Source of the DNA: Aphis gossypii
Taxonomy: Eukaryota > Arthropoda > Insecta > Hemiptera > Aphididae
Length of the DNA: 64,000 nt
Assembly: GCF_020184175.1 (NCBI RefSeq)
Contig: NC_065531.1
Coordinates: 29,781,213-29,845,212 of the forward strand
Direction: 5' to 3'
The notes beneath the pieces were generated by a model. That model saw only the letters and a program-made list of their open reading frames with translations, made no database searches and was not told the DNA's origin. The position numbers and the translations under genes were made by a program. The stretch's first letter is position 1. Each line of letters starts with the position of its first letter. Of the stretch, positions 27,301 to 41,100 are shown one piece after another.

Positions 27301-29166
27301 TTAATTATATTAATTAGAATAGGTATGAGTAGAATTGCAGTTCACAATTTAGTATATAAATAATAGTAAATAGGTATTACTTAATAGATATTTATATAAA
27401 AAAAAAATACTCAATTATTGAGCATTTATTAATAGTAAGCTTGTGCATAAAGTATAGGTAGTAGGTGGAGCTACCAAAAAAGTTTTGAAAATTTTCTTAC
27501 TGAAAATTCCAATAAATTAAATTAGGTGTAAAATGTTATATAATTTCTAAAGAAATTGAATATTTCTATTCTTGGTTAATATACCTAATGTAGTTTTCTT
27601 GTTACAGTTTTTAGAAGAAAAAATTAATTTTTATTAAATTGTGTATGCATTTGTAGGTATGTTGTTTATTATTTATGTATGAATAATTTTTAGATTTTTA
27701 TTTACTATGAATACTCAATTTAACATGATATTAATCAACTTTATTTAAAAATAAGACATTCACGAAGAATTGTATTTATTATATTATATATACTTACAAT
27801 TGAAAAATTACCTATTTTGCAATTTATATTTATCAGCTTGAAAATTATGTCAGTAATAGGTACTATGTAACAATATATTTGTATATTAATGGTCAAGTAT
27901 AAGTTGAATGAAGGCTTATAATATATTTTGTTTGGTAGTATACATTTATTCATAATTTTCCAATCCCATTATTATTTATTAATCTACAAAAAAATGTTAA
28001 ATCATTAGGTATGCCATTTTATAATCTATTTATTTTTCTGTTTAAACATTATTATCAAATATAATATAATATATGGATAGGGGTGTCTATAGAACATAAC
28101 AATACACCTAATAGTATTACATCATATTCATAATATATCAAAGAATTTATATACCTGCTAGGTAATAGATTTTATTGTATACTTATGCCGGGTTGAATAA
28201 ACAGTCTCTAAACATGCAAATTAATAGTGATTTTCATGAATTAGTGGCTCTTGATTGCTCCTTTAAATTAATTCAGTTTTTTTATGCTACTTTTCTCTAT
28301 ATTATAATTATACTGGATGGAATAATTATTATTATTATTTAACTATAGGTATATCACACCAGTATGAGTTTATTTAAGAATGTTATTTAAACCCATATTT
28401 ACAGATGCTTTAAGGCTAAAATGTAATTCTAGTTCTTTAGTTATATTATTATTACCCAACCTATTGATCAGAGACCAGAGTATAACAATCTCTATACAAA
28501 ATTAATAAGTAAAAATTAATGTTATATTAGGTAGGTGTATCCAGTGGTGCATATGAAATGATGCAGGAATAATTTTTACTATACCTATATTTATTTATTT
28601 ATGTATAATCATTTTTACAAAAAGAGAATTTGATGTCCTCATGTGTCGTTTGGCAAAAACATGGCAAATTTGTGTTCTTCAGAGTCTATTTTTTGTTATT
28701 AGTTTCAATTTATCTAAACATAATTGCAAATAATAAAAAGTACCTATATTATGTATCATAATAATATATATAGTATAATTATGTTAAATATCTTAAATCT
28801 TCTTGATCATAAATAATTTAAGAATTTAGATTGGTAAATAATAACAACTATACATTTATACATTTAAAATCTTAATAATTTAAATTCTTCTAGTATATTC
28901 ATTACAGTGTATTAAAATATGAGTATAAAATCTGTGTTTAACTGTAGGTCTTTGTGTATGTATTTCTGTCACCCTGTTGCAAGTCTGGCAACTGGCAAGC
29001 ATCTGTTTTTGTTCACTAAATTTAAACATATACTGCTGCCAACCATTTGTCTTATACTGTTAAGAGTCCCAAATTCAATATATTAAAAATTAGTTCATGT
29101 TCTAATCTTTTTACAATTCCTTGTTGAATGCACTTAATTTTTTTTAAAACTTGGTGTTTTTTACAG
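27301..29166. other. AT-rich DNA, intronic or upstream of the RUSC-like gene
   Basis: No exon or intact repeat can be supported. The 70-codon minus frame at 27741-27953 has no domain and AT-driven composition. Confidence 0.45.
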
Positions 29167-32100
29167 ATTCTATATTAGGTTTATCTTCTACCACATATTG
29201 CAGTGTTCTTCAAAAATCTGCAATGGTTGAGGTATTTGCTGCCAATCAAGGCGACTGCAATTCCAATAATTTGGAAGTGCTGGATGCCACCTTAAGTTCA
29301 TATAGGAGCAATGCATCATCTCAAGATAATGCAGATTTCTTCCAAGATTATTCAGATTACCAATGGTTTGCCGATTATAGGTAAAATTCATGAATTTATT
29401 ATAATTATTTAATTATTAAATTGTGTTCTTTTAGGTATCGTGATTCAGACAATTTTAACCATCACACAAGTATTCTATCATCCATATCAGAAAATTATAA
29501 TATTCCATGTTATGAAGAAGTTTCCAGAGATTTGGATGTTAACTTGGCTCAAGTAGACATGGAACATCTTAAAACCGAAGACATACACAATATACTCAGC
29601 ACATTGCCATCTATGTGTGGTCAAGATTTACAAGTATATATAAAATCAAACAGTGATTATTTAATATTACTTTGTTTATTAAATAACTGATTTTTTTTCA
29701 GAATGTATCAACTGAATCATTTTGTAAAAATAAACAGCTATTCTCCCCTGTAAAAGAACAATCACCAAATCCATTCATAACATTTAGCACGGATTCATTA
29801 GACTGTAGTGATGATATGTTAATCACATGTAAGGCTAATAACAAACATAATTATACAATTGCTTTTGAAGAACCAACCATGGGTGTTTCGGAAGAATTTC
29901 AAAATAGTGAAGCTATGAGTACAGGAGAGAGCCGTAATACTGGTTCAGGTGAAGCATGGTCAAGTGATGGTAGTGTTCCAGTCAATGTTCCAATGATATC
30001 TTCAGATACTACTTTTACCACGTGGAATAAGTTAAAAAAATGTACCACTTCAGCGACCACCAATTGCACTCAACAACATAAAGAGGTATTAATTATATTT
30101 ATATAAATATATTATTAATAAAATAAAACAACATTTTATTAAATTAAATTGGATATTAAAACTATCTTAAAATAATAAAATTTCATTTTTATTTGTAATA
30201 TCAATATTAATAAAATCTAATCTAACTTACCAAATTTTTCTGCAAAGTTTCTTATAAGTACATAGAGCTAGCACCAGAGTATTATACATTTTTTTTAGGG
30301 AGAAGAGATATAATTAGCATTATAATATATGCTGATTGATAATTTGAGAAATTAATACAATTATCTCTGAATTAGGAATAAAAATTCTCTAGGAAGGCCA
30401 CAGGTCAGTTTTCAAATAATTGATTTTCAAAAACGTTTAAAATATTATTAAATATTTAATTATAAATGTATAGTTAGGTACTTATGTAAACCAAGCTACA
30501 TGTTGTCTATTGTTAATGTTTAAAACTTTAAAATAAATATTGAATAAAATAAAATTTACATTTTTATACCCTATAAATTTAGCACTGTAGTGTGTACTTA
30601 ATATATTGGTATTTATTACCTTTTTTTTTATTTTTTAAAGCATACAAGTTTATCATCAAGTGTGAATGAAAAGACCCAAAGTTTACCCGACCTTATGCCA
30701 TTACGACTATTATGGTTAAAGCAAAAGAAAAGTCATTATGATTATCTAGTCAAATCTACACAATCTGAAGGAGGAAATGGTAATATTTTATAAGCTTTTA
30801 TTGAATAATTATAAGAAATTTTTATTATTTATTTATTTATAGAAGGTAGAGCTAAGTTGTACGATGTATCTGGTATTAAAGATCAAACCGATAGTGCTAA
30901 ATTCAGCCTTGTCAAAATGTTTATTAGTCAAAAGAAAAACCGTCAGTCAGATGGCAGCTTAGTTATTAGTGATAATGATGCTACTGTTGAAGTAACTGAA
31001 CCTAGTAAAAATGATTTGGAAGATAGTCTGATGTGTGAAAATGAAAAAACTGAAAGTATCAAACGTGTAAGTAACAATAATGGGTCCAACAATTCATCTA
31101 TTATACCTAGCAAGCATTTATGGAAGGGTTCTAGTTTAAATAAAAGTATGCAAACTTCATCATTAGACGGAATAAGCAGCCCAAAACCAGAAACCAAGGT
31201 ATGCACAAATTTTAAATAAATATTATTATTTATTTTTATTTTGTTTTTATTTTGTTATAGTGTAAGAATAGTCCTGTTTATGTGATGTTTCCTAGTTATA
31301 CATTACCAGATCTCTCATTCCTGCAGAATCCCAAAGCTGCATTGGATATAAACAATGTATTTCTTGTACCTCAAAAATTTTCACCTATGCCATCTCCTGA
31401 AGTTGAAAGCAAAAAACTTAACACTACACCTGTACATGAACCATCATCGGCAGAAAATTCATTTGATTTAAAATCAGTCTGTGCTAAAGGATTTGACCAT
31501 GTTAGTGATTGGGATTCACTGGCTTTGTTATTACCACGAAATGTGTCTATAGCTTTATCCAAAACTCCCGAGCTTAAGGATCGTTTCAAACATATTGATT
31601 TTGATATTAAAGAACCATCATTTTGCCAAATGGCATTTAAACCCGTTGATAAAAAAGATAACATGTTCGTTTATCAATATGATGATTTGAGTCAACATCA
31701 AAAACCACCAGTAGGTCGAGTTAACTCAAAGATTCCAATTAAAAATGAACAGAAAAGACCTATACATGAAGTGCCAAAAAGGTAAATTCCATGCAATTTA
31801 TTATTAATCTATGTATTGTATTTTTTTTGTTAAATTAAATAACAGCTTGATGATAACTAAAAATATTTTTTTTTATAGATTTAGTATGTACGATATGAAG
31901 TCAGAAACAATTCAAGAACAACAAAACAAGAGGCGTTCTCTTCCATCACAGTTGACTATAATTCCTAATATCACTCCTATTGTAAGTAACAAAATAATAT
32001 AGCCTATAATAAAAGATCAATTTTTAGATTCTGAGCTAAAAGACAAATGTATTGGTTTTACAATTATATGTACATACTTTTATACACCTATAAAAGTAGT

Positions 32101-35100
32101 CTACTTTTCCAAATGTAATAAATGCGAATTGCATAACAATGAATTATAATAACTAGTTAAATTTAAGATTTCTGCATCAGAATATTCAGATTAATATTAT
32201 ACATAGATATTTTTAATAAAAAATGAATTTTGAGTTGTTTGTCTTAAACCTTAAACTATGTACAAATAATTCTAATTTCAAAACAAAAATAACTAAATTA
32301 CTTTTTTAAGGTTGGTTCTGATGTTGGCACTTCTGAAGATGAAGGAGTTGAATGTTCAGGAAGTAACTGTGACAGTCCTAATCCATGTGTTGATGAAGCT
32401 AAACGATTAGACTCATTATTAAGACAAAATAAACAATCTCGTGTTAATTTAAAAGCACAAGTCAATAAATATTTAAACCGTGCCAGTGGTCATCATACTC
32501 CACCAAATTCACCAAATCAAATAACTATTCAGGTAATATTACCTTTTTATGCAATATTCAATATTAAAATATTATATTTATTGTAACTTATAATTTTAGG
32601 CAAAGAAAGGAAGTGATAACATTGATAGATATGAAGGATGTGAAATAAATAAACTGACAGATTCTATAACACACAAAAAAGGTAAATTTTATTAGAAACT
32701 TTTTTCTTATAATTTTATATAATTTGTTTTTTGTAGACCTAGTAAGAAATTGTTGTTTTGGTGCTGAGAAAATTACATTTTGTCTGGACAATGACTATAC
32801 AGAAGATTTGCATTCAATTGTCCTGGATGTTCTTTGTCCAGCTCTGTATGCATTGTTCAGTGAAAATCTTAAATCCGTTTTAGAAACATCTTTTGGTTCT
32901 GTTAATAACTCTGTATGGCAAGTAATAGAAGCTTCATCTCAACAAGGTTAGTAAATTTTTATTAATAGGGCGTTTCACCCACATGTGGTGTCTCCGTCTT
33001 CCACCCATACGATTAGTAAATTTTCATTCACTAGTTTTAATAGTGTGCATTTAGTTTTGATATTAGAGTGAATTGACCTATTATCAATCTTCTAGGTAAG
33101 AACATTAAGTGTTCTCTTGTTGGTTTTTTTACTATATTTTGATTTTTTAGTGAGTTATGAGTATGGAAAATATTAAATATTTGAAAATGAGTTAGCCATC
33201 TCTCAATATTTTAGGACAATTTAAAGTATTTTTAGGCTTTTAAAATGATGAAAAAAGAAATATTATTCAAGTGTCAAGAAAAATTTCGTAATAAAATATA
33301 ATTACAGTGAAATTGAAATACAACTTAATTTTTCAATATTCCTCTATGCTTAGGAAATATATAGATTTCCATTTATTTTATTGATTAAAATTAGTTCCTT
33401 AAATAAGAAGATATTTTAGTACCAACTACTTACCAATCTTTGATGGTGGTTAGAAATATTATCTTAAACATTTCATAAACAGACTGATCTATAAGAAAAT
33501 TGCTTCTTGCCAATATAATGTATAATATCTAATTGTTTCAATACATTTATACGTTTTTTGGTATATTTACATTCCACGTTTTTATATTCTCCTGCGTACC
33601 TGTGTACATAGTTTATACCCGACCTATGTCGTGAACACTTAATTGGGTATTCGAGAGCCTATTCTTATCCTTTCTCCTATAATTGTACAACTATGGTCGG
33701 AAACCTAGATAATAATATTTCCAGTCAGTAATAAACACATGGCACATACAAGACATAATCATATGTTCTATGCTGCATAATTTTAAATTTATATAAGTCA
33801 TTGATGAAAAGTTATAAAAATATTGTTCTTTTTTTTATTTTAATTCATTTACATATTACAATAATATTTTTTAATGCCAAATAATTATTTTTTTGAGAAC
33901 TCAAGACAGTGTCTTGTATAAAAAAACTATTTATTTGATTTAATACTATTTTATGCTCTTCAGCATCTGTAGAACGTATTTTCTATTGATGTAGCTTTTG
34001 AAATATTAGTATTTTTAAAAAGAAACTAGACGTTAAAGTTAAATACTAAATAATAAAATTATAAGCTTCAAAATATGATGCATGGCGTTATATACAATGT
34101 ACGATATCAATTAAATTCAATCTGCCTATTATTATTATACATTGGCTGTGTTGTAACTTATAATACTTTATAACATTATACTAAAATTATTTTGATTATT
34201 ATACAATGAAACTTCCATTTAATGAATTATTTTTTAGAACCATGACCTTCATTATTAATCATGTGTTAATTCTGTTTAACGAATTCTTCTGTATAAAACG
34301 AATTTTTTTTTGTTCCCAATGAGCCTTTGTTAACTAAAAGTTTTGGTGTACCTATTACTTTCAGTTTACGTATAACCAGCATTGCTATGGAGATAACAGT
34401 ATTTTTATGAATAATAAATATACGTACTATTTATTGTTCAAAAACATAACTACTTCTAAATGTATTTTTATATTCTAGTTCTGTAAATACCATTTCAAGT
34501 TATGGTGAAATGCGGGTGTTGACGTTTTTCTTAAAATTAGAACAATTAAAACCAAGTGTATACATGTAAAACAAACAAATGTATATTTTTAATTAATACT
34601 TCGAGATAAATGTAAATTTAACTTTGTTTACTTGTTCGTGGCGTAGGACAAAAAGTATTCAAGTGTAATATACAAATAAAAATATAAATAATACTCAAAT
34701 AACTGTTCAGAGTTCGTGACACCTGTTCGCAGAATAACATAAAAATAATATATAATGATCATAGAATCTATAATAGGATACGCTTTATGCATAATATTAT
34801 TCTTAAATTATATATTATTTGAACGATTCTTAAACTTTTCTCCGGACCTTCGGGAGTGAGACGTGCGCCGTGATCTGTTGATATAATTATTATAATAATA
34901 GTGATTAAGACGATGACCAATCGACCGCGATCCTTTTATTGGCGCTGAGGTGATGCCGGAAGAACCGGTACCGGTGGCAAAGGACCGCAAGAGACGGATA
35001 CTCTGTGTTTCTTTTGATGCCTGACCAACTGGTATTGTTGGCAGTACGACATCCTGCATTCGTCGCACGCGTACGGTTTGTCGACGTCGTGAACGCGCTT

Positions 35101-38100
35101 GTGAGTGGCCAGGTTACCCATCTGCGTGAACTGCCGGCCGCAGATGTCGCACACGAACGGCGTGTGGCCAGAGTGGACGCCGCGGACGTGCGTACGCAGG
35201 TTACCCACCTGTGCGAACGACCTGCGGCACACCGCGCACGTGTACGGCTTTTCGCCCGTATGCACTCGGACGTGGTTCACCAGGTTGCTAACGTGCCGGA
35301 ACCGTTTGCAGCACATTTGGCATTTGCGTTTGTCCGTCGCCAAATGCTGGGCCATGAACCTCTTGGTAGGAAACATCCGCGCGCACTTGTCGCATTCAAA
35401 ATCCTCAGCGCACTCCAAACTCCCCTGCCTGGTGACCGACCGTCGCCGTTCCGGTGGTTGTACTGGTCGCTGCAAACGTTGTTGTGATTCGGGTTGTTGT
35501 GCCCTGCGAATGACGAAACGATCGTTTGATTTCCATCCCCGAATTAGTGGTGGTGGTGGTGGTGGTGGTGATCATTGGTGGCTGCAGATGCAGGATTTTT
35601 TCGTGGGGAAGGATCATGATCCGTTAACACAAAGGGGGTTTTATGGCCCCCGTTTAATAATTTAAAAAAACAAAATAATTTAATAATAATGATTTATGCG
35701 ACATATTATCATATTATTATAAAACTTACATAATTGTTTTTTTTTTTTTTGGCTTTAAGTTTTAAAAATCTAGTAACTACTTATCTAATATTTATATTCC
35801 TGACAACTCAGTCTATAACACATAATATTTATAGAGCTAATAATTTTTCATTTTCTAATAAAGGATAATAAGTGATGAGTCTTGACTATTGACCGTAAAA
35901 TATAATTGTTGACTCTTTTTAATACTTTAAAATAACCATTTGAAAAATTACCTTTCTATTTTAGTTAGGTACATCAATTTAATACAAGTTCTTTACTTTG
36001 GTATTTAAGTTTTAGAGTCCCATTTACAAAATATAGGGGGGTACCGAAGCACACAGCATCCGCCTATGAAGACGATCCTGCATCTAACGAGGATTTATTA
36101 TTTATGACTATTGATTATTAAGCATACATTTTTTACTACCTACTAAAAATATTCTTAAATAATTAGTAAAATATAATTTAAATGAGTACTGCTAGCATTT
36201 ATATCTTCATTATGAATTTAAATCTTATATATCCCAATTAAAAAATCAATTGTTAGCTACAAGTATTTGTTCGTTCTTTTTTTTATATCAAAATTAATAA
36301 ATGTACAATAGTATAAGTTTAATAATACAAAAAACAAACATATATTAAATTAAATATATTTTGTCTACTTTCGCAAAACGGTTGTCTTATAACTCAAATG
36401 GTAGAGTAGTAGATACTTAAAGTACCAAACGCTAAAGTAAAAAGTTTAACACGAATGATCAGTAACTTTAACAACTATATATTTTAATAAATATAAAAAT
36501 GAACATGTTATCGGTCAAACACACTTTTTTCAATTTAATAATTTATTAAATAAAAGTGAATTTTTAAAATTTTAAAATCTAAAAAAATTGAGGATTACAA
36601 AATAAATATATAATTGTTAAATTAGTTAAAAATCGTAGAATTGACCTTAAAATATAGAGTAGTAAAATAATAATATCCTTGTTAGTGTACGGAAATATTA
36701 GAAAACTTACTGGCCATTGGACATCTTGATCTAACGTGGTAATTGTTTGAAAAATTTCAAACATGAAACAATTATGCCATCCTGAAGAAGTGGAATGTCG
36801 ACTCAGGCTTAGTTTCGCCCGCTAGGTGAAACTCTTATGAGACAATGAGACTATAATTGAATGAACAAATGAGGACATTTGGTTTAAATTTATGATGGTC
36901 AGCGGATAGAGGATCATGCTCAGCTGTTTATCAGTAATTACAAGTTTATTAAACTTTGCCCCCTATTGCAACCGATTTTATTTTATCGTCTTTATCATTA
37001 TAATAATAAACTATTACATCTTCCCTTCGATTTTTTTTCTATTTTTGTCTCCAGTCTATTGGTAATCATCAGGATGTTTTAAGATAATACTATTAATTAG
37101 ATTATTGCGGATAGCGCTGTCTTTTGGTAGAGTAATGCAATTATAATATTATGTTATTAATTTATTACTATTATTGTTCGATGTCAAAAATGCTAAATTA
37201 TCGTTCGTTATCGAGTAAAGTGTAATACATTTATAATTTGTAATCAGTCACTAAATAACAGACAGGTTAGGTTTTGTTATCCTATAATAGTTGATAGATG
37301 AATTTTATCCTGATCTCAATATTTTTAATCACGGAATAAGATAAATATCTTAGTTAATATAATTATATCAGTCAGTGTTTTTATTAATATTTGTTTTCTA
37401 TTTGTTTTTAATATAAAATAAAAAATAAAAATAATTCTTGTTCTTATTTTCAACAGAAAACAAACAAAAATTGTAATTGTTGACTCAAGATATTATTAAT
37501 CTAACTTTTATAATCGCCCAAAAAGTAGAATGTATAGCTTAAATTATTAGTTATTTGGTATTTACTGTTATCTCATACCTCTATACGATCCATAATTCGT
37601 TATTTTTACGTAAAAATATAATATCGATACACCCATATAATATCAATCATACATGATGTTTTTACCCGCATTTTATTAATTCCATTATGATATTTTATAT
37701 TGTCAATTACCTACAGCGATTTCGTATTATGTAATATCAAATAGTTAAATTTAGAGTTATATAGTATGTATCTACTATCTACTATAGATAGTAGAAATAC
37801 AATATTATGAACTATGATTTTTTTATTAAATTATTATTTGTGCATTTACGTTCAAAAATTTTCTTAACTTCATAAGTTATTAATCTAAATAACTGTATAA
37901 TAAAATAAATTAAAACTATTATTTAATAATTAATGAACTAATGACATGGAAAATACATTATCGCCAGTGTTTATTGATACAACCAAAAACGGTTGATGAT
38001 AGAGATGTGAATTATGAGGAAACTTGGTTTTAATTGTTTTAAGCGATTAATTAATATTTTTATGTATACTATTAGGTACTATTATTAGTATAGCTAATTG

Positions 38101-41100
38101 TTATTGAATAATATACAATATATTATATTATATTTTTTAAATCTTATTTATGGCTATTTATATGTACATAATATGTTAGATTTTTTTAAATTTATTATAA
38201 ATTTTAAATTAATATTTCGTCATATCAATTGTTGCAATATATTTGCATTGTTTTATTTCTAAACACGTTGGCAATTTGACATAAAGTATAGGTATAATGG
38301 TATAATAGCCAATAGGTATATATAAAAAAAAATCACTTTTTTCTCACTAAAATACTAATTGACAAGTGTAACAAATCTTAAGGTGTATGATGCAACGTAG
38401 TCAACATGGCTACAACATGGGATGGCAAAACCTGTGTTAGTTCTCCATCTTACATACGCATTAACGTTAAATATATTTAATATAAATACAACTCATATTT
38501 CTAATTTCTGGTGAAATAATAATAGGCTGTCCTCGTTCCAAAAGCTCAATTAGGCTTGTAACGTTCATGTGTACATTGCACATAGAAGATCATTTTATTT
38601 TAAAACTTCTAATATAAAAAAAATTTCATATGTTGGGTGTATAAAAATATTATTTATAGTACATGCATACAATATTACAACTGTGATTTGAAGTGTAAAT
38701 GATTTTGGGTTATCTAATTTATACTTATCCATTTATAAATTAATTATTTGTTTCAGGTGTTCTTTCTTCGGCGCTCAATGAACTGACGGCAAAGGTCAAC
38801 AATGAACTGGCACTCAACGAGGGTGTAATGAAGTTCAATGCATTTATTTTCGGCCTCTTAAAGTGAGCATCGTTAAAACCTAAAAACAATATATATTAAC
38901 GGTAGAAAAAATATTTTTTTATAATTGTAATAATATATCTGTTTTAGTGTTGGGGGCTTGGACGCTTGGCTGAGCTATATGAGAACCCGTGAATCTATAT
39001 GGCAAAAATACTATAACCGGAACGCGCTATTTGTCCGTGCAAATTTTGGGTGCACCTTGCACAGGGATCTCGTGGATCGTTTGATTGCTTCCGCTAAACC
39101 TTTGGCTAAATACAGGCCCGCTTTCGATCCACTGTACGAATGTCGCAAGCTCCACGAAAGCTTATCCAATATAAATGTAAGTGTTTTCTGTCAACTAATT
39201 TTCATATAATTTTATCGTATATTATATTTCATTTTATCGTGAACCAACGCGGTTTTGTAAACATTTTCAGTAAATAAAATTTCGGTAATTTATCATAATT
39301 ATTTATGAAATAGCGTTTTGTTCATATGGTTTTAAACATGTTATTAACTTATTTTAATCGTTTTTGTTTTTTTCCCAAAGTTGAACTTAAATGATTCCAC
39401 TCAACACTATTGTTGAGAAAAAAATCTATACCAATAAGTTTACTTCAAATATGTTCTCTAATAATATTAATAATATACTATTGTTGGTACGCGATAAAAA
39501 CAGAAAATATTACTGAATTGCTTTTAGTATATACAAGCACTGTATTATGTATATTATTGTTTTGTGAATGACGATCGTGTTTTTTTTTTCAAAAATAAAC
39601 AGAACCGGACGTCGTGGTTGTTGAAAAAAACCGCTCGAACGTTAGAAAATGAAACTTCCAGGCCCCGGTCGTACGTCGATTCGGCTGCTAAAACAACGGT
39701 AGACGTGGCGGGTACAGCTAGCAAACGTTGGAGCGGCGTGCACATGGGCTCTAAGCTGGCCACGGCCTTCGAAAGGTTGGACAATATTGACGAGAGGATC
39801 CAGTAAGTGTAGTGTATATTATATTAAAATATTAAGTATAATAATAACTAATAGATATTATGTAATACTAAGAAAGTACGAGTATAGCATTTTATATTTT
39901 TATGACAAGTTAAGTTTTAAATTTTACGTCAGAACCCCATTGTAAGTTGTTGAGTGAATACGTATTTTTAATACACCAACAATAATAATACAAATTTAAC
40001 TGTGCTATAAAGTTGTTTATTTTATATTTTAATCATAGATAATAAAGATATGGATAGGCCACGCCTATGTTTAATATATTTGAGGCCGCGTGCCTGGAGT
40101 TGAAGGCAATTGAGGCGTTTTTATAATGATATAATTGATACTCTATATAGGTATACTTGTTTGGCCTCAACTGAACCCCTTAAATACCGCTGATAAGACC
40201 GATATGTCCTATCCATATCTTTATTATCTATGATTTTAATAGTTCAAATTTGAAAATGATTAAAAAATAGATTTCAAAACGATTTTTAACTTTTTATAGC
40301 TCTATGTATAATAGTAATAACACAATTCACTGTAAGCTCAATGACGCACAATGTAAGGGAGAGGATCAATGATTTGATTATTAGATGTTTTAAGTTTTTT
40401 CTTTTCTCTCTCATCTCTTATATGATTCGACTTGCATAATTTATACAATTGATATGTTCGTAACAGACCGGAAGCAGCCGAGCCTTGCCACAGTAGCAGT
40501 GACACCCCCAAGGAGACGCCTGTGAAAGGACAGCGGTTCAGACGACTTCAGATGAAATGGGAGCTGCTTAGCACCAAAGATCTGACGTTGGACACCCCTG
40601 ATTTTGATGGACCTCGGGGCGAATCGGCGAGCTCTAGGTATTTATATTGTAACACATTTTTCAACTGCTACCAATGTACTTATTTTTAGTGTTATCTACT
40701 TATTGATTATGATATAGAAAATAGATATACCTTGGTGATCTATTTGACGTGCTACACTGACGTTTGGAAAATCGTTTGATATTTTCATAACGTTTGAATA
40801 GTATAACTATTAACTGTGTTTTTGAGGAACTCATTGTTGTTCACACGCAAATAAAATTTTTTATTCAATACTTAAAAATCTATATTTTTGCACAAAAGCT
40901 TGCGTAAAATAATATATTGTTTATTTTTTCTCTCTGGTCAAGTTTAATATAAACAAAATACAAAATAATTTTTTTTAATATTTTTAAGAGTACCTATATT
41001 CTTAGAGTAAAATCGCCAATCACATAAATTAAAGAGAGTAATGTTTTTGAGGATATTACATGTCTATTTGCATTGTGTAAAAATCATTAAATGACCATTG

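Larger units (their letters stand above)
32737..39176 (+). other. RUN domain of the RUSC-like protein, split over exons 10-12
   Basis: Exons 32737-32946, 38757-38862 and 38948-39176 encode the domain, roughly residues 790-960 of the longest isoform. Visible landmarks are an N-terminal helix (LHSIVLDVLCPALYALF), then FNAFIFGLLN, the GGLDAWLSYM segment, and the late helix with LVDRLIASAKPL. RUN domains are helical modules that bind small GTPases or kinesin-type partners. The 5.8-kb intron 10, which hosts the antisense zinc-finger exon, interrupts the domain itself. Confidence 0.85.

Noticed and set aside
34808..35665. Plus-strand ORFs 35005-35487 and 35105-35665 and minus ORFs 34808-35068 and 35405-35617
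   Set aside because: They are out-of-frame shadows of the zinc-finger exon; the Thr run in one is the TGG microsatellite read in another frame.
39554..39784. 76-codon minus ORF opposite RUSC exon 13
   Set aside because: It is antisense to a coding exon with confirmed phases.
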